DNA of 64,000 bases from Xenorhabdus bovienii SS-2004 (GTDB lineage Bacteria > Pseudomonadota > Gammaproteobacteria > Enterobacterales > Enterobacteriaceae), in NCBI RefSeq assembly GCF_000027225.1, contig NC_013892.1:1550001-1614000 (forward strand), in the 5' to 3' direction. The stretch's first letter is position 1. Every line of letters starts with the position of its first letter. This document shows, piece after piece, positions 29,950-40,192 of this stretch. A program made the translations under genes and the position numbers. The notes below the pieces were generated by a model. That model did no database searches and was not told the DNA's origin. It was given only the letters and a program-made list of their open reading frames with translations.

Positions 29950-31149
29950 ATGCGAAAAAACAGAGGGGTTTTGCCTCTGGCCACACTACTGGTACTTTCA
30001 GGCAGCTTCATTCTCTCAGGATGTAATGACAACAAAAATTCTCAGCAAGGGGCTGCTGGCGAGCATGCTTCTGAAGTGGGTATTGTAACGCTGAAAGCAG
30101 AACCTCTGGCTGTTATCACAGAATTACCTGGGCGGACTTCTGCTTATCGTGTTGCGGAAGTTCGTCCTCAAGTCAGTGGCATCATTCTGAAACGTAACTA
30201 TAAAGAAGGTAGTGATATTGCCGCAGGTGAGTCGTTATACCAGATAGATCCAGCAACCTATCAGGCAGACTACAACAAAGCCTTGGCAAATTTATCTCGG
30301 GTACAAGCCAATGAGAAAGTGTCTCGTTTAACCGTTGACCGTTATAAATCATTACTGGGTACACAATATGTGAGTAAGCAGGAATTTGATAAAGTAATTT
30401 CTGCACATGCTCAGGCAGCCGCAGAAGTGCTGTCTACCAAAGCTGAGCTGGAAAGTACCAGAATCAATCTAGCGTATACTAAAGTGACCTCACCCATTTC
30501 TGGGCGTGCGGGTAAATCCACTGTCACTGAAGGAGCGCTGGTTTCTGGTGGGCAGCCAACCGCCTTGACAACGGTTCAACAACTGAACCCTATCTATGTT
30601 GATATTACCCAATCAAGCGATGATTATTTACGTCTAAAAAATGAAATAGCCAAAGGAACAGTTCATAAAGAAGGCGGTAAAACCAAAACTCGCCTAATCA
30701 CTGATACAGGTAAAGAGTACAGTCAGGAAGGCTACCTTGAGTTTTCCGATATTACAGTTGATGAAACAACCGGCTCTATCACTATGCGTGCGGTTTTCCC
30801 AAATCCCAATGAAGAACTACTTCCTGGCATGTTTGTCCGTACAAAACTGGAAGAAGGCGTTCGACAAAATGCGATTTTGGTTCCTCAGCAAGCAATTACC
30901 AGAACACCTCGTGGCCAGGCAACCACGCTGATTGTCGATAAGGATAACAAAGTAGAATTACGTAGTATCAATGCTGTTCAGGCAATCGGTAATAAGTGGC
31001 TGGTCACAGAAGGTTTGAAAGCCGGAGATAGAGTGATAGTCACAGGATTGCAGAAAATTGCTCCAGGAGTCACCGTTAAACCAATGGAAACTAATCTGGA
31101 TGCTAAGCTCACAGCCAATCAAACTGAGCCTGCTAAAAAGCCTCAATAA
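29950..31149 (+). CDS. acrA: AcrA, periplasmic adaptor lipoprotein of the AcrAB-TolC pump
   Basis: Membrane-fusion protein of 399 aa that joins AcrB to TolC. The lipoprotein signal ends in the lipobox ILSGC with Cys25 as the acylated residue. It then shows the barrel-sandwich/lipoyl half-motif (RTSAYRVAEVRPQVSGII), the alpha-helical hairpin (about 95-170) containing KQEFDKVISAHAQA, the second lipoyl half, and a beta-barrel with LLPGMFVRTKLEEG. It is followed by acrB after 15 bp. The tolC gene is not in the window. Confidence 0.96.
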   Translation: MRKNRGVLPLATLLVLSGSFILSGCNDNKNSQQGAAGEHASEVGIVTLKAEPLAVITELPGRTSAYRVAEVRPQVSGIILKRNYKEGSDIAAGESLYQIDPATYQADYNKALANLSRVQANEKVSRLTVDRYKSLLGTQYVSKQEFDKVISAHAQAAAEVLSTKAELESTRINLAYTKVTSPISGRAGKSTVTEGALVSGGQPTALTTVQQLNPIYVDITQSSDDYLRLKNEIAKGTVHKEGGKTKTRLITDTGKEYSQEGYLEFSDITVDETTGSITMRAVFPNPNEELLPGMFVRTKLEEGVRQNAILVPQQAITRTPRGQATTLIVDKDNKVELRSINAVQAIGNKWLVTEGLKAGDRVIVTGLQKIAPGVTVKPMETNLDAKLTANQTEPAKKPQ

Positions 31150-31164
31150 AGGAGTTGGTGATTC

Positions 31165-34100
31165 ATGCCTAAGTTTTTTATAGATCGACCAATCTTTGCA
31201 TGGGTAATTGCGATTATCACCATGCTTTCTGGTCTATTGGCGATAATGAAATTACCCGTGGAGCAATACCCTGCAATTGCACCACCTTCTATTTCCATTT
31301 CTGCGGTTTATCCAGGAGCTGACGCAACAACGGTACAAAACACGGTAACCCAGATTATTGAACAAAATATGAACGGTATCGATAATCTGGTATACATGGC
31401 TTCCAACAGTGATTCTGCTGGGCGTATGAGCATTACGCTAACTTTTGAAGCGAACACAGATCCAGATATCGCCCAAGTACAGGTACAGAATAAACTGCAA
31501 CTGGCAATGCCCCTATTGCCTCGGGAAGTTCAACAACAAGGTATTAGTGTTGATAAAACAACTAATTCATTCTTAATGGTGGCAGGTTTCATTTCTGAAG
31601 ATGGTTCCATGACTCAGGATGATATCGCTGATTATGTTGGAGCCAGTGTCAAAGACCCATTGAGCCGTGTCAGTGGTGTGGGTGAAACGATGTTGTTTGG
31701 TAACCAGTATGCTATGCGCATTTGGCTCGATCCTGACAAACTGCTCAACTATAAAATGACCACACAGGATGTCATCACTGCCATTAAAGCTCAAAACAAC
31801 CAAGTTGCAGCCGGGCAGTTAGGAGGAACCCCGCCTGTTCCTGGACAGCGTTTAAATGCTTCGATTATTGCTCAGACCCGTCTGAATTCTCCTGAAGAAT
31901 TCAGCAATATTCTGCTGCGCATGAATCGCGATGGTTCACACATTCGCCTGAGAGATGTCTCTGTCGTTGAACTTGGAGCTGAAAGCTACAGCATCATTGG
32001 TCGGTTCAATGGTAACTCGGCAGCAGGAATTGGTATCAAACTGGCTACCGGCGCCAACGCGTTAGATACCTCAAAAGCCGTCAAAAAAGCCCTGGCTGAG
32101 ATGGCACCATTCTTCCCACATGGGTTGACTGTCGTGTATCCATACGACACTACGCCATTCGTCAAAATTTCCATTTTCGAAGTGGTGAAAACGTTGGCAG
32201 AAGCCATCCTGCTGGTGTTTGTCGTCATGTACCTGTTCCTGCAAAACTTCCGCGCCACTTTAATCCCAACTATTGCGGTTCCGGTTGTATTGCTGGGTAC
32301 ATTTGCCATCCTTGCCGCATTTGGTTACTCCATCAATACATTAACCATGTTTGCCATGGTACTTGCCATCGGTCTGCTGGTGGATGATGCCATTGTTGTC
32401 GTGGAGAACGTCGAACGCGTCATGCAGGAGGAAGGGTTACCACCAAAAGAAGCCACCAGAAAATCAATGGGACAGATTCAGAGCGCTCTGGTCGGTATCG
32501 CGTTGGTACTTTCTGCGGTATTTGTGCCAATGGCATTCTTCGGTGGAGCAACAGGCGCAATTTATCGTCAGTTCTCGATCACCATTGTTTCAGCAATGGT
32601 ACTGTCTGTACTGGTGGCGTTAATCCTGACTCCCGCACTGTGTGCCACAATGCTTAAACCCGTTGCTAAAGGTAGCCATGGCATTCAAATTGGTTTCTTT
32701 GGCTGGTTTAATCGCCTGTTTGAAAAGAGCACCCACCATTATACCGATAGTGTAGGCCGCATGCTGCGTGGTACTGGACGCTACTTGTTGATCTATGTTG
32801 TATTGATCGCAGGTATGGCCTTTATGTTTACCCGTATGCCATCTTCCTTCCTGCCAGAAGAAGATCAGGGTGTATTACTTGCGATAGTTCAGCTACCACC
32901 TGGTTCAACTCAGGATCAAACACAAAAAGTATTGGATGAAATCAATGATTACTTCCATACCAAAGAAACGGAAATTGTTAAATCTGTATTCACCATTAAC
33001 GGTTTTAGTTTCAGTGGTCAGGGGCAGAATGCAGGTCTAGTCTTTGTCAGCTTAAAAGACTGGGATGAGCGCAAAGACGACAAAGACAAGGTGCCAGCCA
33101 TTGTTGACCGTGCGAATGCACATTTCTCACAAATCAAGGAAGGTATCGTATTTGCGTTTAATATTCCTTCGATTGTGGAGTTAGGGTCTGCCAGTGGTTT
33201 TGACTTCCAATTGATTGATAAAGGGAATCTTGGACATGAAGCATTAACCCAAGCACGTAACCAGTTGCTTGGCATGGTTCAAAGCCACCCTGACATGCTC
33301 ACGAATGTCCGCCCTAATGGTCAGAATGATACGCCTCAATACCGTATCCATATAGATAAAGAGAAAGCGGAAGCACTGGGCGTTTCCACCGAAAACATCA
33401 ACTCAACACTCACTACGATGTTTGGTGGAGCTTATGTCAATGACTTTATTGACCGTGGCCGAGTCAAAAAAGTCTATATTCAGTCTGATGCACCTCACCG
33501 TATGTTGCCAAGCGATATCAGTAAGTTATATGCCCGCAACCACCATGGTGAAATGGTTCCGTTCTCTGCATTCATAGACATATCCAAAGATCCGTGGGTT
33601 TATGGTTCACCGCGCTTGGAACGCTATAACGGTTTGCCATCAATGGAAATCGTGGGTGAGGCTGTTAAAGGGAAAAGTACCGGGGATGCAATGGTTTTCA
33701 TGGAACAACTTGCGTCACAACTGCCAAGCGGCATTGGCTATGACTGGACTGGCATGTCTTATCAAGAGCGTCTATCCGGCAATCAGGCTCCAGCTCTATA
33801 TACGCTATCATTGATTGTCGTGTTCCTCTGTCTGGCAGCTCTGTATGAAAGCTGGTCCATTCCATTCTCTGTCATGTTAGTTGTCCCGCTGGGAATTGTT
33901 GGTGCATTGCTGGCAACGTCAATTCGTGGGTTGGACAATGACGTCTACTTTAAAGTTGGTCTGTTGACAACAATAGGTCTGTCAGCGAAAAACGCCATAC
34001 TTATCGTAGAATTCGCCAAGGATCTGATAGAGAAAGAAGGCAAAGGGCTAATAGAAGCAACTCTAGATGCTGTCAAAATGCGTTTACGCCCAATACTGAT

Positions 34101-34314
34101 GACTTCTTTAGCCTTTATGCTTGGAGTTATGCCTCTAGTATTGAGTAATGGTGCTGGCTCTGGTGCACAAAACGCCGTAGGGACAGGCGTATTGGGCGGT
34201 ATGATTGCAGCTACATCGTTAGCAATCTATTTTGTCCCAGTATTCTTCGTCGTCATCAAACGCCGTTTCAGTAAAAAAAGTGAGGATCTCGAACATATTT
34301 CGACCCATCGCTAA
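31165..34314 (+). CDS. acrB: AcrB, RND multidrug efflux transporter
   Basis: Inner-membrane trimeric proton/drug antiporter, 1049 aa, the same length as E. coli AcrB. It begins [17 protein letters not shown] and has 12 membrane helices with two large periplasmic loops. The proton-relay aspartates are in [15 protein letters not shown], and the partner lysine in [21 protein letters not shown] precedes the ATG. It forms an operon with acrA under AcrR control and ends at a clear terminator. Substrates in related pumps include dyes, antibiotics and bile salts. Confidence 0.97.
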   Translation: MPKFFIDRPIFAWVIAIITMLSGLLAIMKLPVEQYPAIAPPSISISAVYPGADATTVQNTVTQIIEQNMNGIDNLVYMASNSDSAGRMSITLTFEANTDPDIAQVQVQNKLQLAMPLLPREVQQQGISVDKTTNSFLMVAGFISEDGSMTQDDIADYVGASVKDPLSRVSGVGETMLFGNQYAMRIWLDPDKLLNYKMTTQDVITAIKAQNNQVAAGQLGGTPPVPGQRLNASIIAQTRLNSPEEFSNILLRMNRDGSHIRLRDVSVVELGAESYSIIGRFNGNSAAGIGIKLATGANALDTSKAVKKALAEMAPFFPHGLTVVYPYDTTPFVKISIFEVVKTLAEAILLVFVVMYLFLQNFRATLIPTIAVPVVLLGTFAILAAFGYSINTLTMFAMVLAIGLLVDDAIVVVENVERVMQEEGLPPKEATRKSMGQIQSALVGIALVLSAVFVPMAFFGGATGAIYRQFSITIVSAMVLSVLVALILTPALCATMLKPVAKGSHGIQIGFFGWFNRLFEKSTHHYTDSVGRMLRGTGRYLLIYVVLIAGMAFMFTRMPSSFLPEEDQGVLLAIVQLPPGSTQDQTQKVLDEINDYFHTKETEIVKSVFTINGFSFSGQGQNAGLVFVSLKDWDERKDDKDKVPAIVDRANAHFSQIKEGIVFAFNIPSIVELGSASGFDFQLIDKGNLGHEALTQARNQLLGMVQSHPDMLTNVRPNGQNDTPQYRIHIDKEKAEALGVSTENINSTLTTMFGGAYVNDFIDRGRVKKVYIQSDAPHRMLPSDISKLYARNHHGEMVPFSAFIDISKDPWVYGSPRLERYNGLPSMEIVGEAVKGKSTGDAMVFMEQLASQLPSGIGYDWTGMSYQERLSGNQAPALYTLSLIVVFLCLAALYESWSIPFSVMLVVPLGIVGALLATSIRGLDNDVYFKVGLLTTIGLSAKNAILIVEFAKDLIEKEGKGLIEATLDAVKMRLRPILMTSLAFMLGVMPLVLSNGAGSGAQNAVGTGVLGGMIAATSLAIYFVPVFFVVIKRRFSKKSEDLEHISTHR

Positions 34315-34331
34315 ATTCAAAAATTTTAACC

Positions 34332-34354
34332 AAAGGCCACTGATGTGGCCTTTT
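34332..34354 (+). terminator. Terminator of acrAB
   Basis: A stem AAAGGCCAC with GTGGCCTTT and a 4-nt loop is followed by TTTT. It lies 18 bp after the acrB stop. Confidence 0.88.
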
Positions 34355-34919
34355 AAAATGGGCTTAAATCTCTTCAGACAACAAATAATCAATCTCTCAA
34401 TATCTACAACGACAACCTTATATAATCTAATTAAAATAAATACTTATGAAAAACACCCTGCGTTTAAAAGTAATATCTTTCTGTTTTTTATAATAAATAG
34501 AAGATAAATTAATAGCTTGTCATGCTTTTCTTCTGATTACACCTCTAATGGTAAAAAGTGTTCCATCTTGATGGTGACATATGTAATAATAGCATTATAT
34601 TGATTTTGAAAGTCGCAATACAATCACCTATAATGATCCCAGTGCTATTGCTACAACGTCTACTATATTAGTATAATCCAATATGTTTAATGACATATGT
34701 GAATATCGCTATACTTTTTAGTAGAGTGCTAGTCTTTTGCCAGAACTAAGTGTAAGTTGGTCATCGTTAAAAACTCACTTGGCAGATGCTAGAAATAGGT
34801 CTTTAATATTAATAAATAATAATCATGTTTTGATAGGCCATATTCTAAAAGAATGGCTATAATAATTGTTATGTATAAGCCTTAATCCAAATAAGCCGTG
34901 TGTTGTTACAGAGGTGATT
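34355..34919. other. AT-rich acrB-tomB intergenic region
   Basis: About 565 bp with no convincing gene. It carries an exact repeat of TGACATATGT at 34575-34584 and 34691-34700, each containing the palindrome ACATATGT. An imperfect inverted repeat follows at about 34729-34792, pairing CTAG, TGCCA, AGTG and AGTT with later complements. The tomB-hha promoter must lie here. The base composition is that of an H-NS/Hha-type target. Confidence 0.6.
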
Positions 34920-35288
34920 ATGGATGAATATTCACCAAGAAGACATGATATTGTTGAATTAAAATACTTATGTGAAAATTTAATTCACGAGGCATTTTCA
35001 GTGCTAAATCGCGCTGATAATCATTGGATTAACGATCTGACTTCCGAAAAAAGCTTAAAACTAAATGAATTGATCGAGCACATTGCAGCGTTCGTCTGGA
35101 GTTTTAAAATTAAATACGCAGATAACTACAATCTCAGTACCTTAATTGATAAATACCTGGATGAAACATATAATTTGTTCGGGAGTGATAAGATAAGCTG
35201 TTTTGAACTTACAAAATGGCAAAAAACAAACGAACACTTAACTAACATTCTGTTGCATGATTTGAATGCCTGTTTAAGCAAAACCTGA
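34920..35288 (+). CDS. tomB: TomB, Hha toxin attenuator (biofilm regulator)
   Basis: A 122-aa acidic cytoplasmic protein (E. coli 124) that starts MDEYSPRRHDIVELKYLCENL, the hallmark of the TomB/YmoB family, and contains LNELIEHIAAFVWSFKIKY. In E. coli it counteracts Hha toxicity. GAGGTGATT stands directly before the ATG, so this start is preferred over an ATG at 34866. The C-terminal third diverges from E. coli. hha follows 48 bp later. Confidence 0.92.
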   Translation: MDEYSPRRHDIVELKYLCENLIHEAFSVLNRADNHWINDLTSEKSLKLNELIEHIAAFVWSFKIKYADNYNLSTLIDKYLDETYNLFGSDKISCFELTKWQKTNEHLTNILLHDLNACLSKT

Positions 35289-35336
35289 TAAATATATTCC
35301 TAACTATTTTTTTATACCAAATAAGATAAGGCAACC

Positions 35337-35540
35337 ATGACTAAAACTGACTATCTGATGCGTTTGAGAAAATGCACTTCTATTGAAACACTGGAACGTG
35401 TAATTGAAAAAAATAAATATGAGCTTTCGGATGATGAACTTGAATTGTTCTACTCTGCTGCTGACCACCGCTTAGCTGAACTTACTATGAATAAGCTTTA
35501 TGATAAGATCCCATCATCTGTTTGGAAATTTGTCCGCTAA
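35337..35540 (+). CDS. hha: Hha/YmoA, H-NS-associated gene-silencing protein
   Basis: A 67-aa regulator that joins H-NS filaments and modulates silencing of AT-rich, horizontally acquired and virulence genes. The core [38 protein letters not shown] and the C-terminal [15 protein letters not shown] are nearly identical to E. coli Hha. It lacks the five extra N-terminal residues of E. coli Hha (72 aa) and so has the YmoA length. It forms an operon with tomB, as in other enterobacteria. Confidence 0.96.
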   Translation: MTKTDYLMRLRKCTSIETLERVIEKNKYELSDDELELFYSAADHRLAELTMNKLYDKIPSSVWKFVR

Positions 35541-35620
35541 GTTGTCGTGATCAGATAGGAAGTAATTGAAGCCGGTAACCATTATCGGCTCACTATATAA
35601 ACAGATTATGAATTCAAAAC

Positions 35621-35734
35621 GGGTGAGGGCTCTGCCAGCGACATCCCGGCACACACATCCCCTGCTATGGCTGCTTCTTTCCAGATCTGACCAAGTTAAC
35701 AAGTTAGCGTTGCGGGAGAACCAACAGAGCCCCC
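35621..35734 (-). ncRNA. ffs: 4.5S RNA, bacterial signal recognition particle RNA
   Basis: A 114-nt RNA on the reverse strand, the length of E. coli 4.5S RNA. It begins GGGGGCTCTGTTGGTTCTCC and ends GGCAGAGCCCTCACCC, so the two ends pair. The apical SRP domain has the GGAA tetraloop and AGAAGCAGCC. The pair closing the tetraloop is T-A here instead of C-G in E. coli, a compensatory change that supports the fold. The RNA binds Ffh and targets inner-membrane proteins. E. coli also carries ffs in the hha-amtB interval. Confidence 0.96.
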
Positions 35735-35768
35735 ATTGAAATTAGCTTCAAACCTCAAAGCGGTAGGC

Positions 35769-35797
35769 ATTATCTTTCATACATCGTGAAATAGCAA
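35769..35797 (-). promoter_or_regulatory. Likely promoter of ffs
   Basis: The reverse strand reads TTGCTA, a 17-bp spacer, then GATAAT. The -10 element ends 34 bp before the mature 5' end. A 5' leader removed by RNase P, as in E. coli, would account for that gap. Confidence 0.65.
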
Positions 35798-36344
35798 GGC
35801 CGCGCCATTCAGATGCTTACTTATCACTCAATTAGATGTAAAAAAACATCAAAAATGTCACTAACGAACTAAAATTGACACAAACTCAAAGACTTTTATT
35901 TTTCCACAATCAAATAACTTTTCTAAGTAAAATGTTGTTGTTCTGCTTATCAGTGTTATGTTCGATTTCTTCAACCTCGTAAAAACCCACGACAATCCTG
36001 CTACTATGGCAAATCAGGCATTTAGCATAAAAACCATCAATAAGCAAAATATAAATATACTAAATAATCAAAAAAAATAATTTTTCAATCATAAATAAAT
36101 TTTTATTAAATCTAAAAATCCAACACATATAAATCATAAATTCGTTCTTCAATGAACCACGAAAATAAAAATAAGCATAAAAATCAATGATAAAAACAAT
36201 AACAATATCATACTCATGATTTGATAAGCGTTGAAAAAATTAATAGTGATAATTCAATTTCATAACAAAAACATAAAGATAAATTTTATCTACAATTCAG
36301 TCTATTTATTTACTAATAAATGAAAATTTATTATTGCTCCTTAA
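35798..36344. other. Extremely AT-rich gene-free region
   Basis: No gene was recognised in either direction. The part from about 36040 to 36340 is visibly the most AT-rich of the window, with many A- and T-tracts. Homologues of tesB and ybaY, which lie between ffs and amtB in E. coli, are absent. Confidence 0.6.
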
Positions 36345-36536
36345 TGTACCGTTGTTGCTTTATACGTTTTTAACCGCTATTACCAAGCGAAGGCACATTA
36401 TGAGTTAGGCATTACAAAATTTAATTAACCTGATACATCTGGAGAACGTGGTTTTGTTCGTGGACATATCTATACCCGTGAAGAAATACTCATCGCTTAT
36501 GCCATTCAGGAAGGGGTGAGCCGCAAACGAAAATAA
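36345..36536 (+). pseudogene. Possible remnant of an unidentified gene
   Basis: One frame reads about 64 codons with an internal TAA at 36426-36428 and no usable start codon. Upstream of the stop it contains FNRYYQAKAHYELGIT; downstream it contains GERGFVRGHIYTREEILIAY followed by AIQEGVSRKRK and a stop. The second part is protein-like (basic, no low-complexity bias) and contrasts with the AT-rich flank. I do not recognise the family. It could be a decayed accessory gene or chance. Confidence 0.35.
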
Positions 36537-36569
36537 TATCGTGTGCCGTAGATATAGTATGGCACACGA
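36529..36569 (-). terminator. Terminator of glnK-amtB
   Basis: A perfect 9-bp stem, TCGTGTGCC with GGCACACGA, lies about 25 bp after the amtB stop. It is followed on the reverse strand by TATTATTTT. Confidence 0.78.
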
Positions 36570-36593
36570 CAGTTTCAAAGATAGAAGATATGA

Positions 36594-37886
36594 TCAGTTA
36601 TAAGCACTTTCACCATGAGAAATAATATCCAAGCCTTCCCTTTCCGACTCAACGCTAATACGCAACCCAGCCACCAGATCAGCAATCTTGAATGACAGAT
36701 AAGCAGCCACAGCTGACCAGACAATACAAACCAATATACTAATGATCTGCACGCCGATCTGTCTTAGCATTGTCATACCTTCTGGAAATCCAGTTCCCCC
36801 TAAAGCGGATGCAGTGAAAATACTCGTTAATAAACACCCAACAATGCCACATACGCCATGTACTCCAAAAACATCACAGACATCATCAACACGTAACCAG
36901 CGTTTTAATACCACCACGCCCCATAAACCGGCAACTCCAGCAATCAGTCCAATGATAAGCGCACCACCGATACCAACTGTTGCCGCTGCGGGTGTAATTG
37001 CCACCAAACCCGCAATACAACCAGAACATGCTCCCAAAAGAGAAGGCTTATCACGGAATAGCCATTCAGAAAAAACCCATGACAATACCGCACCTGCTGT
37101 TGCTGCCATCGTATTTATAAGGGCTAGCGCTGCGATGGCATTTACAGCACCAGCAGAACCAACATTAAAACCAAACCAGCCAATGTAAAGGATCGCAGTG
37201 CCAATAAAAGTCATTGGCAAGTTATGAGGCTTAAAAGCTTCCTTACCAAATCCTGAGCGCTTTCCAAGTAAATAAGCACCAACCAATCCTGCAACCGCTG
37301 CGTTAATATGAACGACAGTTCCTCCCGCAAAATCTAATGCACCATCCTGAGCAAGCCAGCCTCCTCCCCACACCATATGCGCCATAGGAATATAGGAAGC
37401 TGTCAGCCATAACGCACTAAAAATTAACAGTGCAGAAAAACGAACTCTTTCACATAAAGCCCCGACAACCAAGGCTATGGTGATACAGGCAAATGCCCCC
37501 TGAAAAACGACATGAATCAGTTGATAAAAACTGCCATTCAAATCAGTTATCGATATATTTTTCAGCATGACTTGCTCAAATCCACCCCAAAAACGATTGC
37601 CTGTTTCAAAGGTCATGCTATAACCGTAAACTACCCAAAGTACACAGACTAATGAAAAGCTAACAATCACCTGTGACATTAATGACAAAACATTCTTACG
37701 ACGCAGCAATCCTCCATAAAACAGAGCTATGCCAGGTATAGTCATAAAGAGCACAAGTACCGTATTTACCAGCATGAATACAGTATCAGCTTTATCGAAA
37801 GTACTTCCCGCAGCAAACGCAAAAGAAGGTACACTAGCGATAATCCCCATAGTGATGCTGGTTATGGATAAAAGTCGTTTTTTCAT
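36594..37886 (-). CDS. amtB: AmtB, ammonium channel
   Basis: Trimeric inner-membrane ammonia/ammonium channel of about 430 aa (E. coli 428). A cleavable signal sequence ends near SFAFA. Eleven membrane helices follow, including GIALFYGGLLRRKNVLS, the twin-His pore residues in DFAGGTVVHINAA and VFGVHGVCGIVG, and the C-terminal GLDIISHGESAY tail that interacts with GlnK. The frame opens 15 bp earlier; MKKRLLS at 37886 is preferred. It follows glnK closely and shares its sigma-54 promoter. Confidence 0.95.
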   Translation of the reverse strand: MKKRLLSITSITMGIIASVPSFAFAAGSTFDKADTVFMLVNTVLVLFMTIPGIALFYGGLLRRKNVLSLMSQVIVSFSLVCVLWVVYGYSMTFETGNRFWGGFEQVMLKNISITDLNGSFYQLIHVVFQGAFACITIALVVGALCERVRFSALLIFSALWLTASYIPMAHMVWGGGWLAQDGALDFAGGTVVHINAAVAGLVGAYLLGKRSGFGKEAFKPHNLPMTFIGTAILYIGWFGFNVGSAGAVNAIAALALINTMAATAGAVLSWVFSEWLFRDKPSLLGACSGCIAGLVAITPAAATVGIGGALIIGLIAGVAGLWGVVVLKRWLRVDDVCDVFGVHGVCGIVGCLLTSIFTASALGGTGFPEGMTMLRQIGVQIISILVCIVWSAVAAYLSFKIADLVAGLRISVESEREGLDIISHGESAYN

Positions 37887-37901
37887 TTTCCATCCCCCCA
37901 T

Positions 37902-38336
<435 letters not shown>

Positions 38337-38363
38337 TTATCAGAGAACATAGCTGGGAAAGGA

Positions 38364-38400
38364 AAGTAAAAAAGGAGTGACTAGAGCAGTCACTCCTTTT
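38364..38400 (-). terminator. Terminator of mdlAB
   Basis: A long perfect stem, AAAAGGAGTGACT with AGTCACTCCTTTT and a 5-nt loop, lies 8 bp after the mdlB stop. On the reverse strand it is followed by further T residues. Confidence 0.93.
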
Positions 38401-38401
38401 A

Positions 38402-38418
38402 TGCACACTAAACGTGCA
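38402..38418. promoter_or_regulatory. Probable NtrC-binding enhancer for glnK
   Basis: The 17-bp dyad TGCACACTAAACGTGCA fits the NtrC pattern TGCAC(Y)-N5-(G)GTGCA in length and arms. It lies about 95 bp upstream of the sigma-54 promoter and overlaps the last codons of mdlB. The assignment is inferred from position and motif only. Confidence 0.65.
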
Positions 38419-40192
38419 TAGATTCATTCAAAATATCACCGACCTGTTGGAGTTGATACATCTGATAATAGCGTCCACGTTTAGCCAGTAGCTGTTGATG
38501 CTGCCCTTGCTCCACTATTGCACCACGATGTAGCACTAATATGGAATCTGCTTCAACAATAGTTGAAAGACGATGGGCGATGACCACCAGAGTCGTCTGT
38601 TTACGGATCATCCGCAATGCCTGCTGTACCGATTGCTCCGTCCCCGAATCAATATTCGCCGTTGCTTCATCCAAGATGAGAATCTGCGGCGTTTGCACCA
38701 GGACTCGAGCCATTGCTAAAAGTTGTTTTTGCCCTGCGGAAAGAGTATTCCCCTGCTCTCCTAGTACTGAATTCAGACCATCTGGTAAGCGGCGGACAAA
38801 ATCAGCCAATTGAACCATCTCCAACACCTGCCAAATTTTATCTTCACTGATATCCCGCCCCAATGTGATGTTGTCGAAAAATGAGGCTGCAAGCACTACA
38901 GGATCTTGCTGTACCATTGCTACGCCATTACGCAGAACCGCATGAGAGAGGGAAGATACAGGACGACCATCAAGATAAATTTCACCGTCTTGCCACGGAT
39001 AATATCCCATAATCAAATTAGTCAGAGTACTTTTACCACTTCCCGTATGACCAACCAAAGCCACAAACCCATGTGTAGGAACATGTAGATTGATGTCACT
39101 CAACACAACTTTGTCATTACGATAGGCAAAAGTTAAGTTTTCAATATCAATTCTACCACTCATCAGCGCCTGCTGATCAGTGCCATATTGCTGCTGTGGG
39201 CTATCCATTAACTCAAAAACCCGTTCCCCTGAAACTACCGCTTGTTGCAGTAAAGATTGTTGAGCAGTCAGTTCAATCAGAGGTTCATTCAGGCGCCCAA
39301 GATAATTGACGAATGCGTATAAAACACCCACACCAATCACTTCCGTTCCTTTGAAACCAAATAACAATAGCAGGCCACACAGTATGGCAGCAGAAAACAA
39401 ACTCAGTAACGGCCTCAGCAAAATGCCATCCAACCGCAACGCTTGCATGCGAGACTGATAATGTTCACGATTAGTCGCCAGCATTTTCTCACCAAAACGA
39501 GCTTGCTGGCGAAATTGCTGAATCACTGTCATACCATTAATGGTTTCATTAAAGCCGTCATTAATATCAGCCAGATAACTACGAACCCGTCTAATAATTG
39601 GAGTACTGAAATGCTGATAAATTATCATTACCAGCAAAACTGCTGGAAATATTGTCAAAGCAACACATGCCATGCGCCAATCCAAAATAAACATAGCTAT
39701 CAGCATTGCCCCGATCAATGAAATGCAGCGAAACACTGTAGGGATCACATTTACAAACAGATCCTTAATGGCTTCAGTATCATTCGTCACGCGGGATATT
39801 AGCTGCCCAACGGGCTGGCTATCGAAGGTGCTCAACGGCTGGCGCAATGCCGAATTCATGACATCAGTACGAAGCTTCTGAACTATCCCCACAGATGCCT
39901 GATTGAATAATAGGAACTGAAAGTAGTGCAAGGCAGCAGCAACAAACTGCAATACCAAAAAAGTAACCGCAAGCCCACTGACAACATCAAGCGGAAGATT
40001 GCCCGTTGCTACCATATTATCAATAAAATAGCTCACAAGCAGTGGCCCACTGACTTCTGTTAGCGCAGCAACCCATGACATCAGTACAGCCAGCAAAATT
40101 GGCTTGCGATAATTCTTACTGTAAGACAATAAGCGCTTTAATGATGGCCATAGCTTACGCACACTGGGCTTACGCATATCATGATTAGTCAT
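38408..40192 (-). CDS. mdlB: MdlB, ABC-type multidrug-like exporter subunit
   Basis: A 594-aa ABC half-transporter (E. coli 593) with six N-terminal membrane helices and a C-terminal ATPase. The ATPase carries Walker [10 protein letters not shown] near residue 371, the signature [13 protein letters not shown], Walker [13 protein letters not shown] and the H-loop IAHRLST. It should heterodimerise with MdlA. Its ATG lies within the mdlA end so that ATGACTAA is shared (8-bp overlap), indicating translational coupling. The open frame extends further upstream but that part is mdlA sequence. The transported substrate is not known. Confidence 0.94.
   Translation of the reverse strand: MTNHDMRKPSVRKLWPSLKRLLSYSKNYRKPILLAVLMSWVAALTEVSGPLLVSYFIDNMVATGNLPLDVVSGLAVTFLVLQFVAAALHYFQFLLFNQASVGIVQKLRTDVMNSALRQPLSTFDSQPVGQLISRVTNDTEAIKDLFVNVIPTVFRCISLIGAMLIAMFILDWRMACVALTIFPAVLLVMIIYQHFSTPIIRRVRSYLADINDGFNETINGMTVIQQFRQQARFGEKMLATNREHYQSRMQALRLDGILLRPLLSLFSAAILCGLLLLFGFKGTEVIGVGVLYAFVNYLGRLNEPLIELTAQQSLLQQAVVSGERVFELMDSPQQQYGTDQQALMSGRIDIENLTFAYRNDKVVLSDINLHVPTHGFVALVGHTGSGKSTLTNLIMGYYPWQDGEIYLDGRPVSSLSHAVLRNGVAMVQQDPVVLAASFFDNITLGRDISEDKIWQVLEMVQLADFVRRLPDGLNSVLGEQGNTLSAGQKQLLAMARVLVQTPQILILDEATANIDSGTEQSVQQALRMIRKQTTLVVIAHRLSTIVEADSILVLHRGAIVEQGQHQQLLAKRGRYYQMYQLQQVGDILNESMHV

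Noticed and set aside
34355..34504. 49-codon frame (MGLNLFRQQI...) after acrB
   Set aside because: It starts on the acrB terminator T-run, has no RBS, and has AT-driven composition. There is no evidence for translation.
36240..36360. AT-rich stretch as a possible replication origin or integration site
   Set aside because: No DnaA-box cluster, no iterons, no att-like duplication, and no integrase nearby; AT-richness alone is not enough.
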